From Gyromitra esculenta (taxonomy: Eukaryota > Ascomycota > Pezizomycetes > Pezizales > Discinaceae), in assembly GCA_038503075.1 (NCBI GenBank), contig JBCAML010000017.1, positions 1-64,000 on the forward strand: a stretch of DNA of 64,000 bases, given 5' to 3'. Position numbers and translations under genes: made by a program. The notes under the pieces are model-generated. The model searched no databases. It saw nothing but the letters and a program-made list of their open reading frames with translations, and had not been told where the DNA came from. Positions 8,616 to 21,210 of this stretch are shown piece after piece (the first letter of the stretch is position 1; every line of letters starts with the position of its first letter).

Positions 8616-10657
8616 CCCAGCTATCGGTTTGTCCAACTCGACTGCAACAATATTATTGCTGTCAGAAGAAACATAAAGATTTCCAGATACAAGAAATTCC
8701 TTCCAAGGACGGCAGATTTCATATCGTGGTTTTTTGTTGTATAGAACAGCTGTAAAGGCAGCGCCGTGAAGACTTACGGAATACCTTGATGGTATTCTTT
8801 GTGTAGCTCAGATCCCACATGGAATCTAAGATCAGGCCTCGATGCAGTTCAAACATCTCTTTTAGAACTAAAAAGCTTATAAATTAAACTTCTCGACAGA
8901 AAGAAAAGTGGTGATCGACAAAGGGCTGGGTCTATGGTAATTATATTACCATTGCCACTAGGAAAAAACGATTTATCGGGGATCAAGTCTTTTCGAAGTG
9001 GCATAAAAATTTTCTTTTGCCAAACCTTCTAGCGTAATTTGATATACACTCACTATTTGCTGGATATCGGTTTTGGAAATGCAGAGAATCGACGAATCAT
9101 CCCAATGCAAGTGTACGCGCAAAAATACACTGCAGAAGGCTACAGATAGGAGCCATTGCAAGGTGGTACGTCTAAAAAGCAAATGGATCCCTGGGCGGAC
9201 CTCGGTGAAGGACAAATACACCAAGCTCAGCGACTTTGTCTTTCGAGTACCTAGGTATACGCTTGATTAAAATCCTCCATGTTTCGTTGGTAGTTAGCAA
9301 ATTCTTGGCTGCGCCACGGGCGCAATCATTGTTTAAACCTCTCCAGATAGCCCAAAAATTGCTTAGGTCTTGATTTCGGAGACACCCTTTGTGATATGCG
9401 TATTAAGAAGTGGACCCTAACCAAAGCCTCCGCAACGCCACCATCATTAGTCGAGATATATCATACAACCGACGTTTTTCTCACGACCTCCTCCCGGCCA
9501 TCGCTATTCCAATATCTAAATCCAAGGCCAAGGCCGAATCACGAATTCGGAATCCAATCGGGTCGTTGATACCCCAACCAGTATTGCCAGCCACCAACGC
9601 AGCTCAGAACAACAATGTAATTTAGGAGATGGCTAGCTGCCGATTTTTGACTGCTCCGCGGCCGCAATTGCAAGTGTACCCAATTAATTCTTTGTCTATT
9701 CCACAACCAACCAACCATCGTTCCTTTCACGTTGGAGACGAGATCCAGATCTAAGATTAGTTGATTGGCCTGCTGTCAAGTAAACTTAAACTCGTCTACT
9801 GTAGCACGTTTCCATCACCCTTGCCATTAGTTACCCGTCATAATTAGAAGAAATCGACTTAGATAACAGTTATCTCATGATTGGCGTGGCTTCGAGAAAT
9901 CAAGTTTTAACCCTGGCCCTGAACACAATACATTAGGTTAACAAAGAAAAGTAAATCGTCTTACCGAACTACAGCGCCGCACTCAATTAGGAGGGGACTT
10001 AAGGTGATTGGCTTATGCATAATTCACAGGGTCTTTGGCTTGGAGGACCGGCCTTGCAGTTCACGTGCACAGGCCTAGGCGGCGGAACTAAGTTCACTAG
10101 ATCTCTTGGAATCCACATCAGTACAACAGCAATCAAATTAGCCTCCATCATTGTCTTCCTCCCACTCAATCTTCTATTTCATCGGTATTTCTAAAATTCA
10201 AACGTAAAAGTAGCGCGTCATGTGCCCCAAACTTCAACAGACGCAGTTTAATACTCACCTCTTTATATTCAGCCAACAACAATAAAACTGCAAATTACAT
10301 AAACATACTAGACAAGAAGAAAATCCTTGCATAGACATCGGAATGCCAGCAGGAAATAATAATTATGTTTTGATAAATACAATTATAACAAGCTACGGAA
10401 AGTTCTAGAAAGACATGCCGCTAACAAAAAAATAGTATAAAAAATAATGGACCAAGAAATATAAATATGTTCGCCCTAGTGTATCACATCCCCCAACTCA
10501 TTCCAATCAAACGTTAGGAACCTGTGGAACTAGCTCATTCTAGCGCCACGCCGCCGCCACAAAAAAAAATGAAACTCATTCATTAGATGACTGAAGGGAA
10601 GCGTGTATTGACCTCAACCAAGCTTCACCCAAAACAAAGGCCATAGTTTTTTGATCC
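8616..10657. other. Gene-poor stretch
   Basis: Only short unrecognised ORFs (for example 9073-9270 and 9410-9625 on the plus strand) with no conserved motif. The second half is AT-rich. No RNA gene or mobile element was recognised. Confidence 0.5.
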
Positions 10658-11206
10658 TCAGAGTCTGGTTGGGCTTCGACGCGCGGGTATCGCCTCTTCT
10701 GAATCATCTCTCTTCCCACACAAACACCAAGATGGCCAACGAGAACTACTCTTTTTCCGAGGTCCAGAATGTACTGGGCTTGTTGGGCCGGCACTTGCGA
10801 CTCCACGGATACCCTCAAGGCGAACAGAACTCAACGGAGATTCAACACCAACACTACGCCTATCTGTCTCGGTGGCCTGAGCCACCACGGGCTGGTCATG
10901 GGTAGGGGCATCGGTGATGACTGTATCACCATCTTCGTGCCGCTGATATGTTGTGTTGGTCCCAGAGCTATCAGCGCCACTACTGGTTTGTAGTTCCGTC
11001 GTAGGAGGAGATCGCGGTTCCCAATAATCTTCGGTGCTACTGAGACCACCTGTAGCACGCCCATTTGTCCCACTCACGGTAGGGGTACGGGTATCGATCT
11101 CATGTAGCTCTTCTGTGGGCACGAGCACAGAGACCTCCGGACTTTCCGTACTATCTAAACCTTTTACAATCGATCCAACGTCATCAGCACTATCGCTCAT
11201 AACCAA
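10658..11206 (-). CDS. Ser/Thr-rich low-complexity tail ORF overlapping the NLR stop
   Basis: 182 residues, starting MVMSDSADDVGSIVKG, rich in Ser, Thr and Glu, with a basic patch RKKSSSRWPSWCLCGKR near the end. It overlaps the last 17 bases of the NLR ORF in another frame. No domain is recognised. It may be the true C-terminal exon of the NLR, joined by a small intron or frameshift (a GTAAGA lies at about 11238 on the sense strand, but that exact splice does not restore the frame), or it may be unrelated. The overlap makes an independent gene unlikely in a fungus. Confidence 0.35.
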   Translation of the reverse strand: MVMSDSADDVGSIVKGLDSTESPEVSVLVPTEELHEIDTRTPTVSGTNGRATGGLSSTEDYWEPRSPPTTELQTSSGADSSGTNTTYQRHEDGDTVITDAPTHDQPVVAQATETDRRSVGVESPLSSVRLEGIRGVASAGPTSPVHSGPRKKSSSRWPSWCLCGKRDDSEEAIPARRSPTRL

Positions 11207-14200
11207 CCAGGCCCAAACGCTGAGTGGAAATCTTACTTATTGACCGCAAAATCTCAACAACATCTGACTTCCCTTCAGCAGCTGCGTAATCCGAAACGGT
11301 CAAGCCTTTCTTATCTCGAATTTTTGGATTGCTACCCTTCTCCAAGAGCAATTTCACGCTGGAAACATGTCCAGCACCTCCGGCATGGTGCATGGCAGTT
11401 CTGCCGCTATCCTTAGTTTGAATATTCGGGTCTGCGCCATGATCTAGAAGTGCTCTGATACTATGGTCTCGCGCCTCGAGGGCTACATGGTGGAGTGCAG
11501 TCCACCCAAGATTATCCCGGGCATTGCTGTCAACCCCGTTTTCAAGGAGCACACGGATGCTGAAATCGTTTACAGCTTGGCTCGCGACGTGGATTGTGAT
11601 TCGTTTGATATTTTCCTCTATATCACCCCCTCCTTGGAGCAAAGCCTTGATGGCGTCCCCATCACCCCCCTGTGCTGCTATATGGATCGCAGTCTCGCCA
11701 TCGTTACTCCGAGTATTTCCATTACATCCCTTCTTTAGAAGGGTTTCTATTGTAGAATGATGGCCCGCAAGAACCGATAAGTGAAGTGCAGTCCACCCAA
11801 ATTCATCTCGCACTTCTCTTTCGTAGTCACCTTCGAGCAACACCCCGATAACGGAATCGTGGCTTTCGTTACTTGCGATATGCAGAGCAGTTCGTCCCTT
11901 TTTATCCTTGACATTTCTATCACAACCTCCTTCAAGAAGAACCCTAACCCCAGAAGCGTTCCCTGCCCGAGCTGCCATGAGAAGCGCCGTGTCGCCCGAG
12001 GGATCGCGAGCATTCGTGTCGGCTTCGTGATGAATAAGCACCCGCATTGTTGAATCGTGCTTTGCATTTGTAGCCGCATGTAGCGCCGTCCACCCTTGAT
12101 TATCACGAAAGTCAATTTTTTGGCAACCTTTCTGAAGGAGCAGCTCGAGGATAAAATCGAGTCCCTCCGAAGCCGCTATGTGGATGGCAGTCCTTTCTTG
12201 GCCGTCTAGACTATCTCCGTGACATCCCTCATCAAGCAATACTCTAACGATAGAGCCATTCTTCGCGGAAGTTGCAATCCGCAACGCAGTTCGCTCTTCG
12301 TTATCCCTTGCTTCGCCATCAACGCCAGCTTGAAGCAATAAAAGAACAGTTGAAGTATTTCCAGCTTGTGCGGCCAGATGAAGTGGTGTTGATCCGTTCT
12401 CATCCCGGGGATTTTTATCACATTTATGAGCCAGCAGGGCTTGAATGGAAGAATCTTTTCCATGGAGGGCGGCCAGATGGAGGGCAGTTCGGAAATGTTT
12501 GTCTCGGGCTTCTATCTCTAGTCGTTTCTGCAAAAGTACCTTGATGCTAGATTCGTTTCCGTGGAGTGCAGCCACGTGAAGTGCTGTCTGCCCAAGGTTC
12601 CCTCGACTCTTTCTATCGTTCTTGTCCTGAATCAAGCCTTTGATGACCGAATCACAACCAACTCGTGCAGCATAATGAAGGGCAGTCTCCCCGTCCAAGT
12701 CTCGGGCATGCCGATAACATCCGTTCTCCAAAAGCATTTCGATAGCAGGAAGGTGGCCTGCGATAGCTGTAACGTGCAATGCCGTTCGTCCACGTTTGTC
12801 CGGTGACTCTACGTTAATACCGGCCCGAAGTAGCGCCTTCACCACGGCATCCCGTCCTGCATAACCGCCCACATGTAGTGCTGTCCACCCGATATTGTTT
12901 TGGACGTCTCGATCACCCCCTTTCGCAAGTAGCAAACTGACTATAGAACCATGGCCTGAGAACGCTGCTAGATGTAATGCGGTATGCCCGTCTCTATCCT
13001 GTAGATTCGGATCTACTCCATTCTGGAGGAGGAATTCGACCATATCCTCGTATCCCCCATGCGCTGCCCAGTGTAAACCAGTGTATCCGTGAATATCTTT
13101 AGACAGTATGTTTAAATCCCCGGCCTTGAACAGCTCTTGAACCACGGACAAAAGATCAAACCTCGACAAGATACAAATTGTTGGGACAGTTTGCGGGTTG
13201 GTTCTCCAACTCTCTGCCAGGCGCAGAGATGCGGAGGTGTTATCTGGTAAACAAAGCTTTACCCATTTCAAACGAATCGGCATCTTCTCGTCACAGAGCA
13301 CTTTAACAATCTCCAGTAAGTTGAAATCATTGATATAACCGATGTGACGGAGATGGTGGCCCCAGTATGTGGCAGCATATGGGAGAAAGGCTCCACCTGT
13401 TAATGCCAAAGCCTTCTCTGACTTCATCTGCGGTGATTGGTTATTGCGAGCTGCACCATTTGATTCCTCAAAAACGTCCAATGGGCGAAGCATCGAGATA
13501 TATCTAACACAAGTAGTTGCGATGAAATAGTTCGATTTCACTGGCTCTACGTGGTAAACGGAGTTTTCAGGTTGCAAGTATTCGAATGATGCAGGATTTT
13601 GCAAAAAGTCCTTCGCTGACCGATGAACCAAATTCACTGTTTCTCCAACAATCTTAAGCAGAGGTCCGCAATGAAGCCGGAGTGTAGCTTTGATATCTGT
13701 AGGAATCCTCCGGATGACTGTAACAATCTGCTGATCATCTAGCTCAACTGCTAAGGCCACTGCAATTTCGCATAAAAGGAGTGGTCGAGCAGAAGAAACA
13801 AGGAATGTTAGAATCCTACTCGCCATCTTTCGTCTCCTAGCAGGTATATCCTCAAGAATCATTCCATATATTCCTTCTAAGGTAGCCGGCATACTTCTGA
13901 TCTGTCCTTCAAGGGCTTCCTCAAAGGTGTCCGGGGTTTCGCGAAGAATCCCAAGAACCAAAGATATCCACAAGAATGATCCAGCAGCGCGCGCGATAAG
14001 CATAGACTCGAAATCGCTGCGGTCCGACCACATATGATTCAGTTTCTCAATCTCTGTATGCACGACAACCCCGATGTCTTTCGTTATTTCTGAAAGGCAG
14101 TTCTCCAACTGTATCCCGGAGGTATACTTGAGCCCTTGGAAAGCAGTCTGGATCGTCTCCTCCGGCCGACTCGTTATCAGGATTTTTAGAAAAGTTTCGT

Positions 14201-16095
14201 TTGACTCCAGGGTTCTTTTAGCTTCGATGATGCGCTTGAAAAGGCGGATAAGCTGTCTTCTCGATGATTTCTCACACTCGTCAAGGGCGTCGATGATGCA
14301 AAATATGTCTCCTGCGTTTTCATCAAACGAAATTCGTTCAAGAATGTCGCATAACGTTCCAAAGGACAGAAACATGCGAGATCCCATCTCGTTGTAGTAG
14401 GGTAAGACGTGCTTCTGCAGCAGAAATGGATGAACGGTAAATATCTGGTGCAGAATAGCTTGAAGAATAGCCTCCGCCGTATTTTCCCGGTCATTTTTCG
14501 TGTCACAAAAAAAGTAACAAACAGTAGAAGGCATCCGAGATCGAAATTGGACTGTGCTCAACTCATCGACGACAAAGGAAGATAGCATGGTCTTTCCAGA
14601 CCCAGTATCACCAGAAACCCACAGAGCCACAGAGTCCCTTTCGTTGAGCCAATTCTTGTAATTGTCCTTCTCTGAAACCCATGCGCAAGTATTCGGCCCA
14701 CGGACAGGAACGCTCTCTCGGTGCATGATATAATCCGAGGTCCAGAAATAATGTAGGCAGCTTTCTTCTTCCTCGGAAAAGACTAAGGAGAGATATAGTC
14801 AGCTCATCAATAGTTGTCGAATTAGCAGTGAATCATCATTTATACCACATACTGCTATGTTCTGCGTTCTGGTTTTTCACCAGCTCCTGTAAAATAGAGG
14901 CAACCTTTCGATATTGAGGGTCGTCTACTGCTGAGAACTTGCATAGTGTACGGTGATCCGCGCCAGTGATTGTGAATGTTTGCTCACGATCTCCAAGATC
15001 AAGTCTAGTCGAAGTAGGCGGAACCACCTTCTGCCTCTCAGAGCTTTGTTCACATAACAGTCGGCATTTCGAAAGGCTATAGTACTCACTAATACGCTCT
15101 TCCTATTTGGCATAGCTGTTTTATCGGATTCCGTGATTGTAACAATAGGGAACCCTTCAATTTCACAAAAAGCCCGAGCAACTGCCTGGAGCGGACGGGA
15201 TTCCCGCACGAGCGCTTTGAGATTCGATGGGCTGAGGTCAAAATAGGTTTGGGCGATAGACCCAATACGCTTTGCTAGCAGAGATATGTCGGCGCCGTCA
15301 TGAGGTACGCCCATGAACACAGTTGCGCAAGTAGATTGCAAGATCGAGTTGAATCTGGGTTCACGTTTCGCTATAATGAGCGCCTAGACAAATTAGTTAG
15401 GTGTTACGATGCTTTCCGCTCCATTGATTCTACCTTTTTAATAAGAAGCCCTCCCAAGCTGTGCCCAATAAATATTATAGGTCGATTCTTCTCCTGTAAT
15501 CATCAGTTTATTTCTGTGGCAACTTCCAAGGCGATTACAAACCTCCATCGATAGCCGGCGATATCTCAACTGCGTCAGAAGATTCACCGCGTTTTCCATA
15601 ATGCCGAGAACACTTTTGCTATCCACCACCATTGAGTCGTAGCCAAAGCTCATTATTCGGGCACCAGGCAGATCTTTCGGCAGGAAATCCTGAAGCCATA
15701 GCTTTCTCGACGAATCGTGAGTCCAAGTGCCAAGCGGTCCACCAAAACCGTGCACCGCAACAATGCTACCAAGAACAATCAGCAGAGTAATCCCAAGCTG
15801 CTAACCAAATTCCAGTTTATCCTCTAGATCTTCCGTCTTTCTGATCGCGGTGCGCAAAGCGCAGCAGCATTCAACACGTCAAGATCAACCCCACCCACCC
15901 CAGCGGAAGAATCCGAATAACATACTCAACTGCCTTTTCATTTCGAACTGGATGCGCTACGCGATCACCATTGATTTCCGGGGGATACAGGGTCCTAAGA
16001 CCGTAGAAAGTCTTTTCCGCTGATATCTGATACACGACACCGCCGTCAGCAATGGCCGACAGACAGCTGCTAGAAGGAAAACCGTTCACCGACAT
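11190..16095 (-). CDS. NLR-like receptor: SesB alpha/beta-hydrolase, NACHT, ankyrin repeats
   Basis: Read from 16095 down. Exons 15543-15765, 15434-15493, 15090-15383, 14853-15030 and 11190-14782 join in frame with GT/AG introns of 49-70 bp. A first exon ending near 15926 and starting MSVNGFPSS is likely, but its splice is unsure. The N-terminal SesB-type hydrolase has VHGFGGPLGTW, nucleophile elbow GHSLGG and MGVPHDGAD, and ends DHRTLCKF. The NACHT domain has P-loop GDTGSGKT (about 14590-14612), Walker B IIDALDEC (about 14280-14305) and ITSRPEE. About 19 ankyrin repeats follow from about 13100 to the end. Fungal proteins of this plan act in heterokaryon incompatibility and are proposed immune receptors: ligand binding by repeats, NACHT oligomerisation, hydrolase effector. 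About 1,500 residues with no stop in the 3.6 kb final exon, so the gene looks intact. Role is inferred from architecture. Confidence 0.85.
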
Positions 16096-18756
16096 CGGTT
16101 AAACTGCGATCATCTCCTTCTGCTGAGAGGCTACTGTCGCCTGTTTTAATAACGGTTGAAGGACTGTACCAGCTGCTCTTGGTGGCCATTTTGTAAAGCA
16201 AGGAATGGCGAAGGTCAGTGGTCTGGGAGGCTCGGGTTTTGACCAGAGAAGCTGGATGATATTGTTCGCAGAAACAACTTCGATGGAGGGACCCCGCTTA
16301 CTGTCGCAGTCGCTTGCTTGAGGTCTAGGGTTTTCACATCCTCGGCTGCCCTGATGTGCCTACTCTATGTACTCTGTGGGTATGTCATAGCTGGGGAGCC
16401 AAAGGCCAATAACAGTCAATTGCATGAGTACCCGTGGCTCGTTAGATGGTTTTAATCCAAAAGGGCGCCTATAGCAGCTACGATAGGAGAACAGTTTTGC
16501 CAAGGCTAACACTTGGGCGAATTTGAATGGGTCAATTGTTGATCAGGATCCGCTTTTGCAGCTCTTGCTTTTAATTCTCATGCAGCCAACGAATTCCGAG
16601 GGTATGTTTCAAAAGACCGTCCACAAATGTACAACGAGATGCCAGCACTCGATCTCCCTGTAACCCATTTCCGCCCCCCTCATCTCCCCCAGGCACGATC
16701 ACGTACCCCGGAAAGGGATCATCTTCCACGAATGCTCCTTCAATACATACGTAATCCCGACACGAAAACCCAATAAGAAAGCTCAAAACGCTCGAGAGAA
16801 AATTATTGAGAGCTAGAAGCGCAGGGCTCATGGTATCTGGCCTGGATCGCAATTGACAGGGAAGTGGGAGTGCTCTAGAGTTGGTTTGATACCCACATGC
16901 CAAAAAAAAAATGAAAGTGTTCGTGATATCGATTTACAAAGTTAAGCAGGAAAATAGTGACTGAAAGGCGACCCATAGCGATAGGTCACAGTAATAAACA
17001 ATATACACACATATGCATATCAGATCTATCAAGAACCACCCAGGATCGCGCAAGAGTCTGTTCGTGCTACCAGCATAAGCTGTTGCCGCAGCAACGAGTT
17101 GGATAAACAGCCTGCTGTTGCCATGGAATACAGTGCCATGGAAGGCAGGTAGCTAAGATTTTAGAGTCGCGGATTCATGGGCACCTAAGCTCGAGCCCTA
17201 GTCACCCCTAGCTAATCCGAGGGCACTCGGGTCAGGGGTGAAGTATTGGGGCTTGCTAGGGTGTCACGGATCTGAGCGGTCACAGTATCGCTCTGTTGTT
17301 TTCACCGTGCCCTGCTGTATTCCGCAATATTTCGCTACGTCAAGACGTTGTTCTCCCTTTCCCAGCACTTCACCCCTGACCCGGGTACATAACACTCATG
17401 TCACCAATATTATTGCCGTTCACGTGACGGATTTAACCAGTTAGAGCCGAATCTCCCGTTTCATTAGTCAGCCCGTGACTGAAATTAATTCTGGTGACAC
17501 GAGTATACTAGTACTCTACACACCTAATTATAAATATAGTGCGACTTACATATATACCTATAGCTACATACTCTAGCCTATTAGCCCCAGCGATTCCTGC
17601 AGCGATAAAGGTAGCTCTACGAAACGGCTGAGGCGCGCTCCGGTGTAACACAATTCAACTCTGATATTCGGTAGCATGATCCCCCGCGCGGCTGAGAATT
17701 GGTGATCCATCTAGCCAGGTGCATCCCTGTACTTTATTCTCAGCAGAGTGCTGCAATTGAAGCATTTTCCAGAAGGCGAACCACAAGCTGGGCACAGCAA
17801 AACCATTCCAATCTTTCAAAATCCACTGCCTAGGCCGTGTCTAGTGATAGTCGTCTAAAAATATGAAGGAACTTCTGATGGGCCTGCGTTAACAAACCCC
17901 AAACCTTGTGTATCAAAGTCCCCTCTGCCGTTAGATTTAAACACATAGTGTTAGAATTCACTCTTTAAAGACTCCCACCTGGACCATAACTAGTGAGACT
18001 CGAAAACAATTTAAAAATTTTGCCGCTCATCCCCGAACAAGTTCTGTTCCTTAATTATAACCACGTAAACGCTCCTTAGACCCTCAATCTCATCCAGTTT
18101 TATGCCCCTTATCAAAACACAGCTTGTAGGCTAGAAGAAGTGGTGTAACAACTGCATTCCATCTTCGCCGCCCTTCCGATTTAGCTTCGAGGCCGAAGCA
18201 AACTAAAGAATTATCGCTGCACCTAGAATTGAGAGCGGGATATCGGACCTAGTTTGTGTCATAATTTGCATAGCTTCTCTTTCTCTTCCCATATACATAA
18301 CCATAGATTAATGAGGAATTGAGGGGTTTTGACTTTGTGATTCTCATATATTCGTTTGCCACGTACGTGCACGCATACAAGAACTAAAACTGAAATTGAA
18401 CGCTGAACGGACTCAAGAGTCCTGCATTTAAATATCAAGGTCGGTCGGGGATTCGCGCCAATTCCAATTCCAAAAAAAAATCTGTAAACGCGAATAAACT
18501 TAATATCGGATGCCTGTAAAATGAAGGAGAAGAATTAAAATCCTAGCTTAGCTTTCGGTTTTCGGCCCGTCTCCATGATACCCTACAATACAACGGCTAA
18601 ATCGAAACGAATAACTCGGAGCAACCCCATTTCCAACCGCATCATTCGGTCCGAAGCTTAATATCATGTGCATGTATCTCCCCATCGGAGCTGGGGTAAA
18701 GGTAATCTTTCGAATTATTGGAGACTCGACCAACTGCTAGAGCGGTGCACAAATCG
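16096..18756. other. Gene-poor stretch upstream of the NLR
   Basis: A minus-strand ORF at 16571-16903 has no recognisable domain and is not called. A fold-back element lies at 17228-17383. The remainder is AT-rich intergenic sequence with short ORFs only (for example 18548-18733). Confidence 0.5.
17228..17383. repeat. MITE-like element with 17-bp perfect inverted ends
   Basis: CGGGTCAGGGGTGAAGT at 17228-17244 is exactly complementary to 17367-17383, and partial complementarity continues outward for about 6 bp. The 156-bp unit has no ORF. Clear target-site duplications are not evident. Confidence 0.6.
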
Positions 18757-18763
18757 TATATAT
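18757..18763 (+). promoter_or_regulatory. TATA-like box of the first GH27 gene
   Basis: TATATAT about 70 bp upstream of the ATG at 18831. Position fits a core promoter element. Confidence 0.4.
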
Positions 18764-18830
18764 ATCGCTTGGCCAACTGCATCTCTGGTGGTTTCTATCA
18801 AACACTGACATTCTTATACTCTGGGATACC

Positions 18831-21210
18831 ATGATGAAGGGCTTCGTAGTAGTAGTCTCTTTTGCTACGATCTTCAGGGGTGCTATAGCTCAAAATGCAG
18901 CATGGGCACAATGCGGTTAGTTGTCCTTCTTCAAACCACATACCCCCCCCTCTCACGCAGAAAGAGAGAGCTGTGCACGAGTTTATAGCTGAAAATCAAC
19001 CCTTACGACCAAAGGCGGTATTAGCTGGACTGGGGTTACCACGTGCGTTTCCGGTTACACATGCAGCTACCTGAACGCTTATTATTCGCAGGTGGGGAAA
19101 GTCCGACGACATCCGATATTATCTTTACCAGCTAATTGGTTGTGTTCCCAAAAAGTGTATACCTTCTACTTCTACAGTTGTAACCTCTACCAGCTCCACG
19201 ACCATTGCAGCTACTTCCTCAGCGAAGACGACCACAACCTCCACGACCAAGACTAGCACGACGAGTACGACTTCCTCAAGCGCGACTGCCGTTAGTGGGG
19301 GCCCAAGGAGAGATGTTGGGAAGCTTCCAGCGCTTGGATGGAATTCTTGGAATGCATACCAAGGGAGTATGTCATATTTCTCAACCCAAATATATGCCAC
19401 TGAAGTTAAGTCAACGAATTTGCTATGCTAATACGAGGGCAGATATCAATGAGGCAAAGGTCTTGGCAGCTGCCAATAGTTTCATATCTCTGGGTCTGAA
19501 GGATCTTGGATACGAGTACAGTATGGTTGATCAATCTTACTTATATTGTCAAACCATGCCAATATTATATTTCTAACAAATTTATCACATAGTCAACATC
19601 GACGACTGTTGGGCCCAGACGGCGCGCGTTGATGGCAAGATGGTTCCGGATGCGACCAAATTCCCGAACGGCATAAGTGGAATCGCTACCCAGGTTCATG
19701 CACTAGGACTAAAAGTAGGAATATACTCTGATGCTGGTTTGACAACTTGCAGCGGTAAGAAATGCCTTTCGATATAATTAACGCGTAGAACCCTTGTTAA
19801 CTCATACTGTGAAGGATATCCTGGTTCTTTGAACTACGAGGCTGTCGATGCTGCTACTTTCTCGGGCTGGGGAATTGATTGTATGGATGTCCCCTGAAGT
19901 TCGTTAAGCCGTGTGTGTTGATATCCTGACAAAACCAGACTTGAAGTACGATAACTGCAATGTTCCTAGCGAATGGAACGATTCGGGTGTAAGAAACCAT
20001 GAGATCCGATTTAGGTTACTGGTGAACCTCCCGCTGAACTTCAATTAGAATTATGCAGATTGGACTCTATCAAAATCCTTTGAGAGATATAAACGCATGA
20101 CGTGAGAAATTGAAACCCCAGTCTGAGCCCTGTCAAAATTCTCACATAAAAGAAAAAAATCACAGCGACGCATTGAACACCGTTAGTAGGCCAATCCAAT
20201 ACGCTTTGTGCAACTGGGGTAATGCGCAAGTCTGGACGTGGGGTTCAAAAGTTGTAAGTGTCACGGCCAAGCTATGCAATTAGCTTTAATTTTGGAGTCC
20301 AAGATTAACGGTGAGCTTGCTCTAGGGACATTCTTGGAGAATGACCGGAGACTCTAGCTCTACTTGGTCCTATATCCAATCTGCGATCACAAATAATGCA
20401 AACTACTTGAGTTATGTGGGCTTTTACGTAAGTGATATCCAACTCCTTTAATCCTAAATCGATTAGGCTCTCTGGTTACTAGAATGGTGCTTATATATCT
20501 CACTTTGTTACAGGGACATAATGATATGGGTATGTTTATTCGAGCTGCGCATGAACCTAACTAAAGGCTAACTTGACATAGATATGATGGGTTAGAATTG
20601 AAAAACCCCAATCTTCACGTCATACATTAATACTAACCTAGCGAATTGTTTACAGAAATCGGTAACGGGTGAGTTTCCAGATACCTTGTATCCTAAATTA
20701 ATTAATCTAACGCTACATAGAGATTTAACATTAGCCGAATCAAGAACCCACTTTGCTGCCTGGGCATTCATGAAGAGTCTAATACTTCTCGGCACCGATG
20801 TAAGAAGCTGCCTCCTAATATTCCCATTACTGTTAGGGAATGTTATTGAATACGATTTCTAGCTTTCCGCGCTTACTGCTGACGAGCTCACTATCATCAA
20901 AAATACCGAACTCCTTGCCTTCCACCAGGACGCAACATACGGTGCCGCAGCATTGCAGTACAAAGTCACTAGCCCGCCTGAATATTACTCTGGCCAAAGC
21001 TCCAAGGGTATTCATGTCTTCATTATCAACTTTACAGGTGCGGCATCCAGCAGAACCGTGACATTCAGCGAAATCACTGGATTGTCGGCTGGAGTAAGCT
21101 ACAAAGTGCATGATATGTGGAGCAAAACGGATATTGGGACTTTCACGACCAGCTACTCTGCAAGTGTAGCAAGCCACGATACCATGGCTCTATTGATAAC
21201 TCCTGCCTAA
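18831..21210 (+). CDS. Secreted alpha-galactosidase, GH27, with N-terminal CBM1
   Basis: Fifteen exons join in frame to 482 residues: 18831-18915, 19015-19091, 19132-19366, 19443-19520, 19593-19754, 19815-19880, 19939-19986, 20059-20101, 20166-20253, 20326-20427, 20514-20529, 20582-20590, 20656-20668, 20721-20799 and 20863-21210. A signal peptide of about 20 residues is followed by a CBM1 cellulose-binding module ([19 protein letters not shown]), a Thr/Ser linker and the GH27 barrel: [35 protein letters not shown] with the nucleophile Asp in YDN, then GHNDMDMMEIGNG with the acid/base Asp. A C-terminal beta domain ends the protein. The enzyme removes alpha-1,6-galactose from galactomannan or raffinose-type sugars; CBM1 would hold it on cellulose. 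Exons of 16, 9 and 13 nt encode the acid/base region. No lesions seen. Confidence 0.92.

Noticed and set aside
11190..14726. Treating the NACHT-ankyrin ORF as a complete gene starting at 14726
   Set aside because: Good splice sites upstream join it in frame to a SesB hydrolase with GHSLGG, so the ORF start is internal.
16571..16903. 110-codon minus-strand ORF upstream of the NLR
   Set aside because: Considered as a small partner gene of the NLR, but it has no HET-s, HeLo or other effector motif and no conserved pattern.
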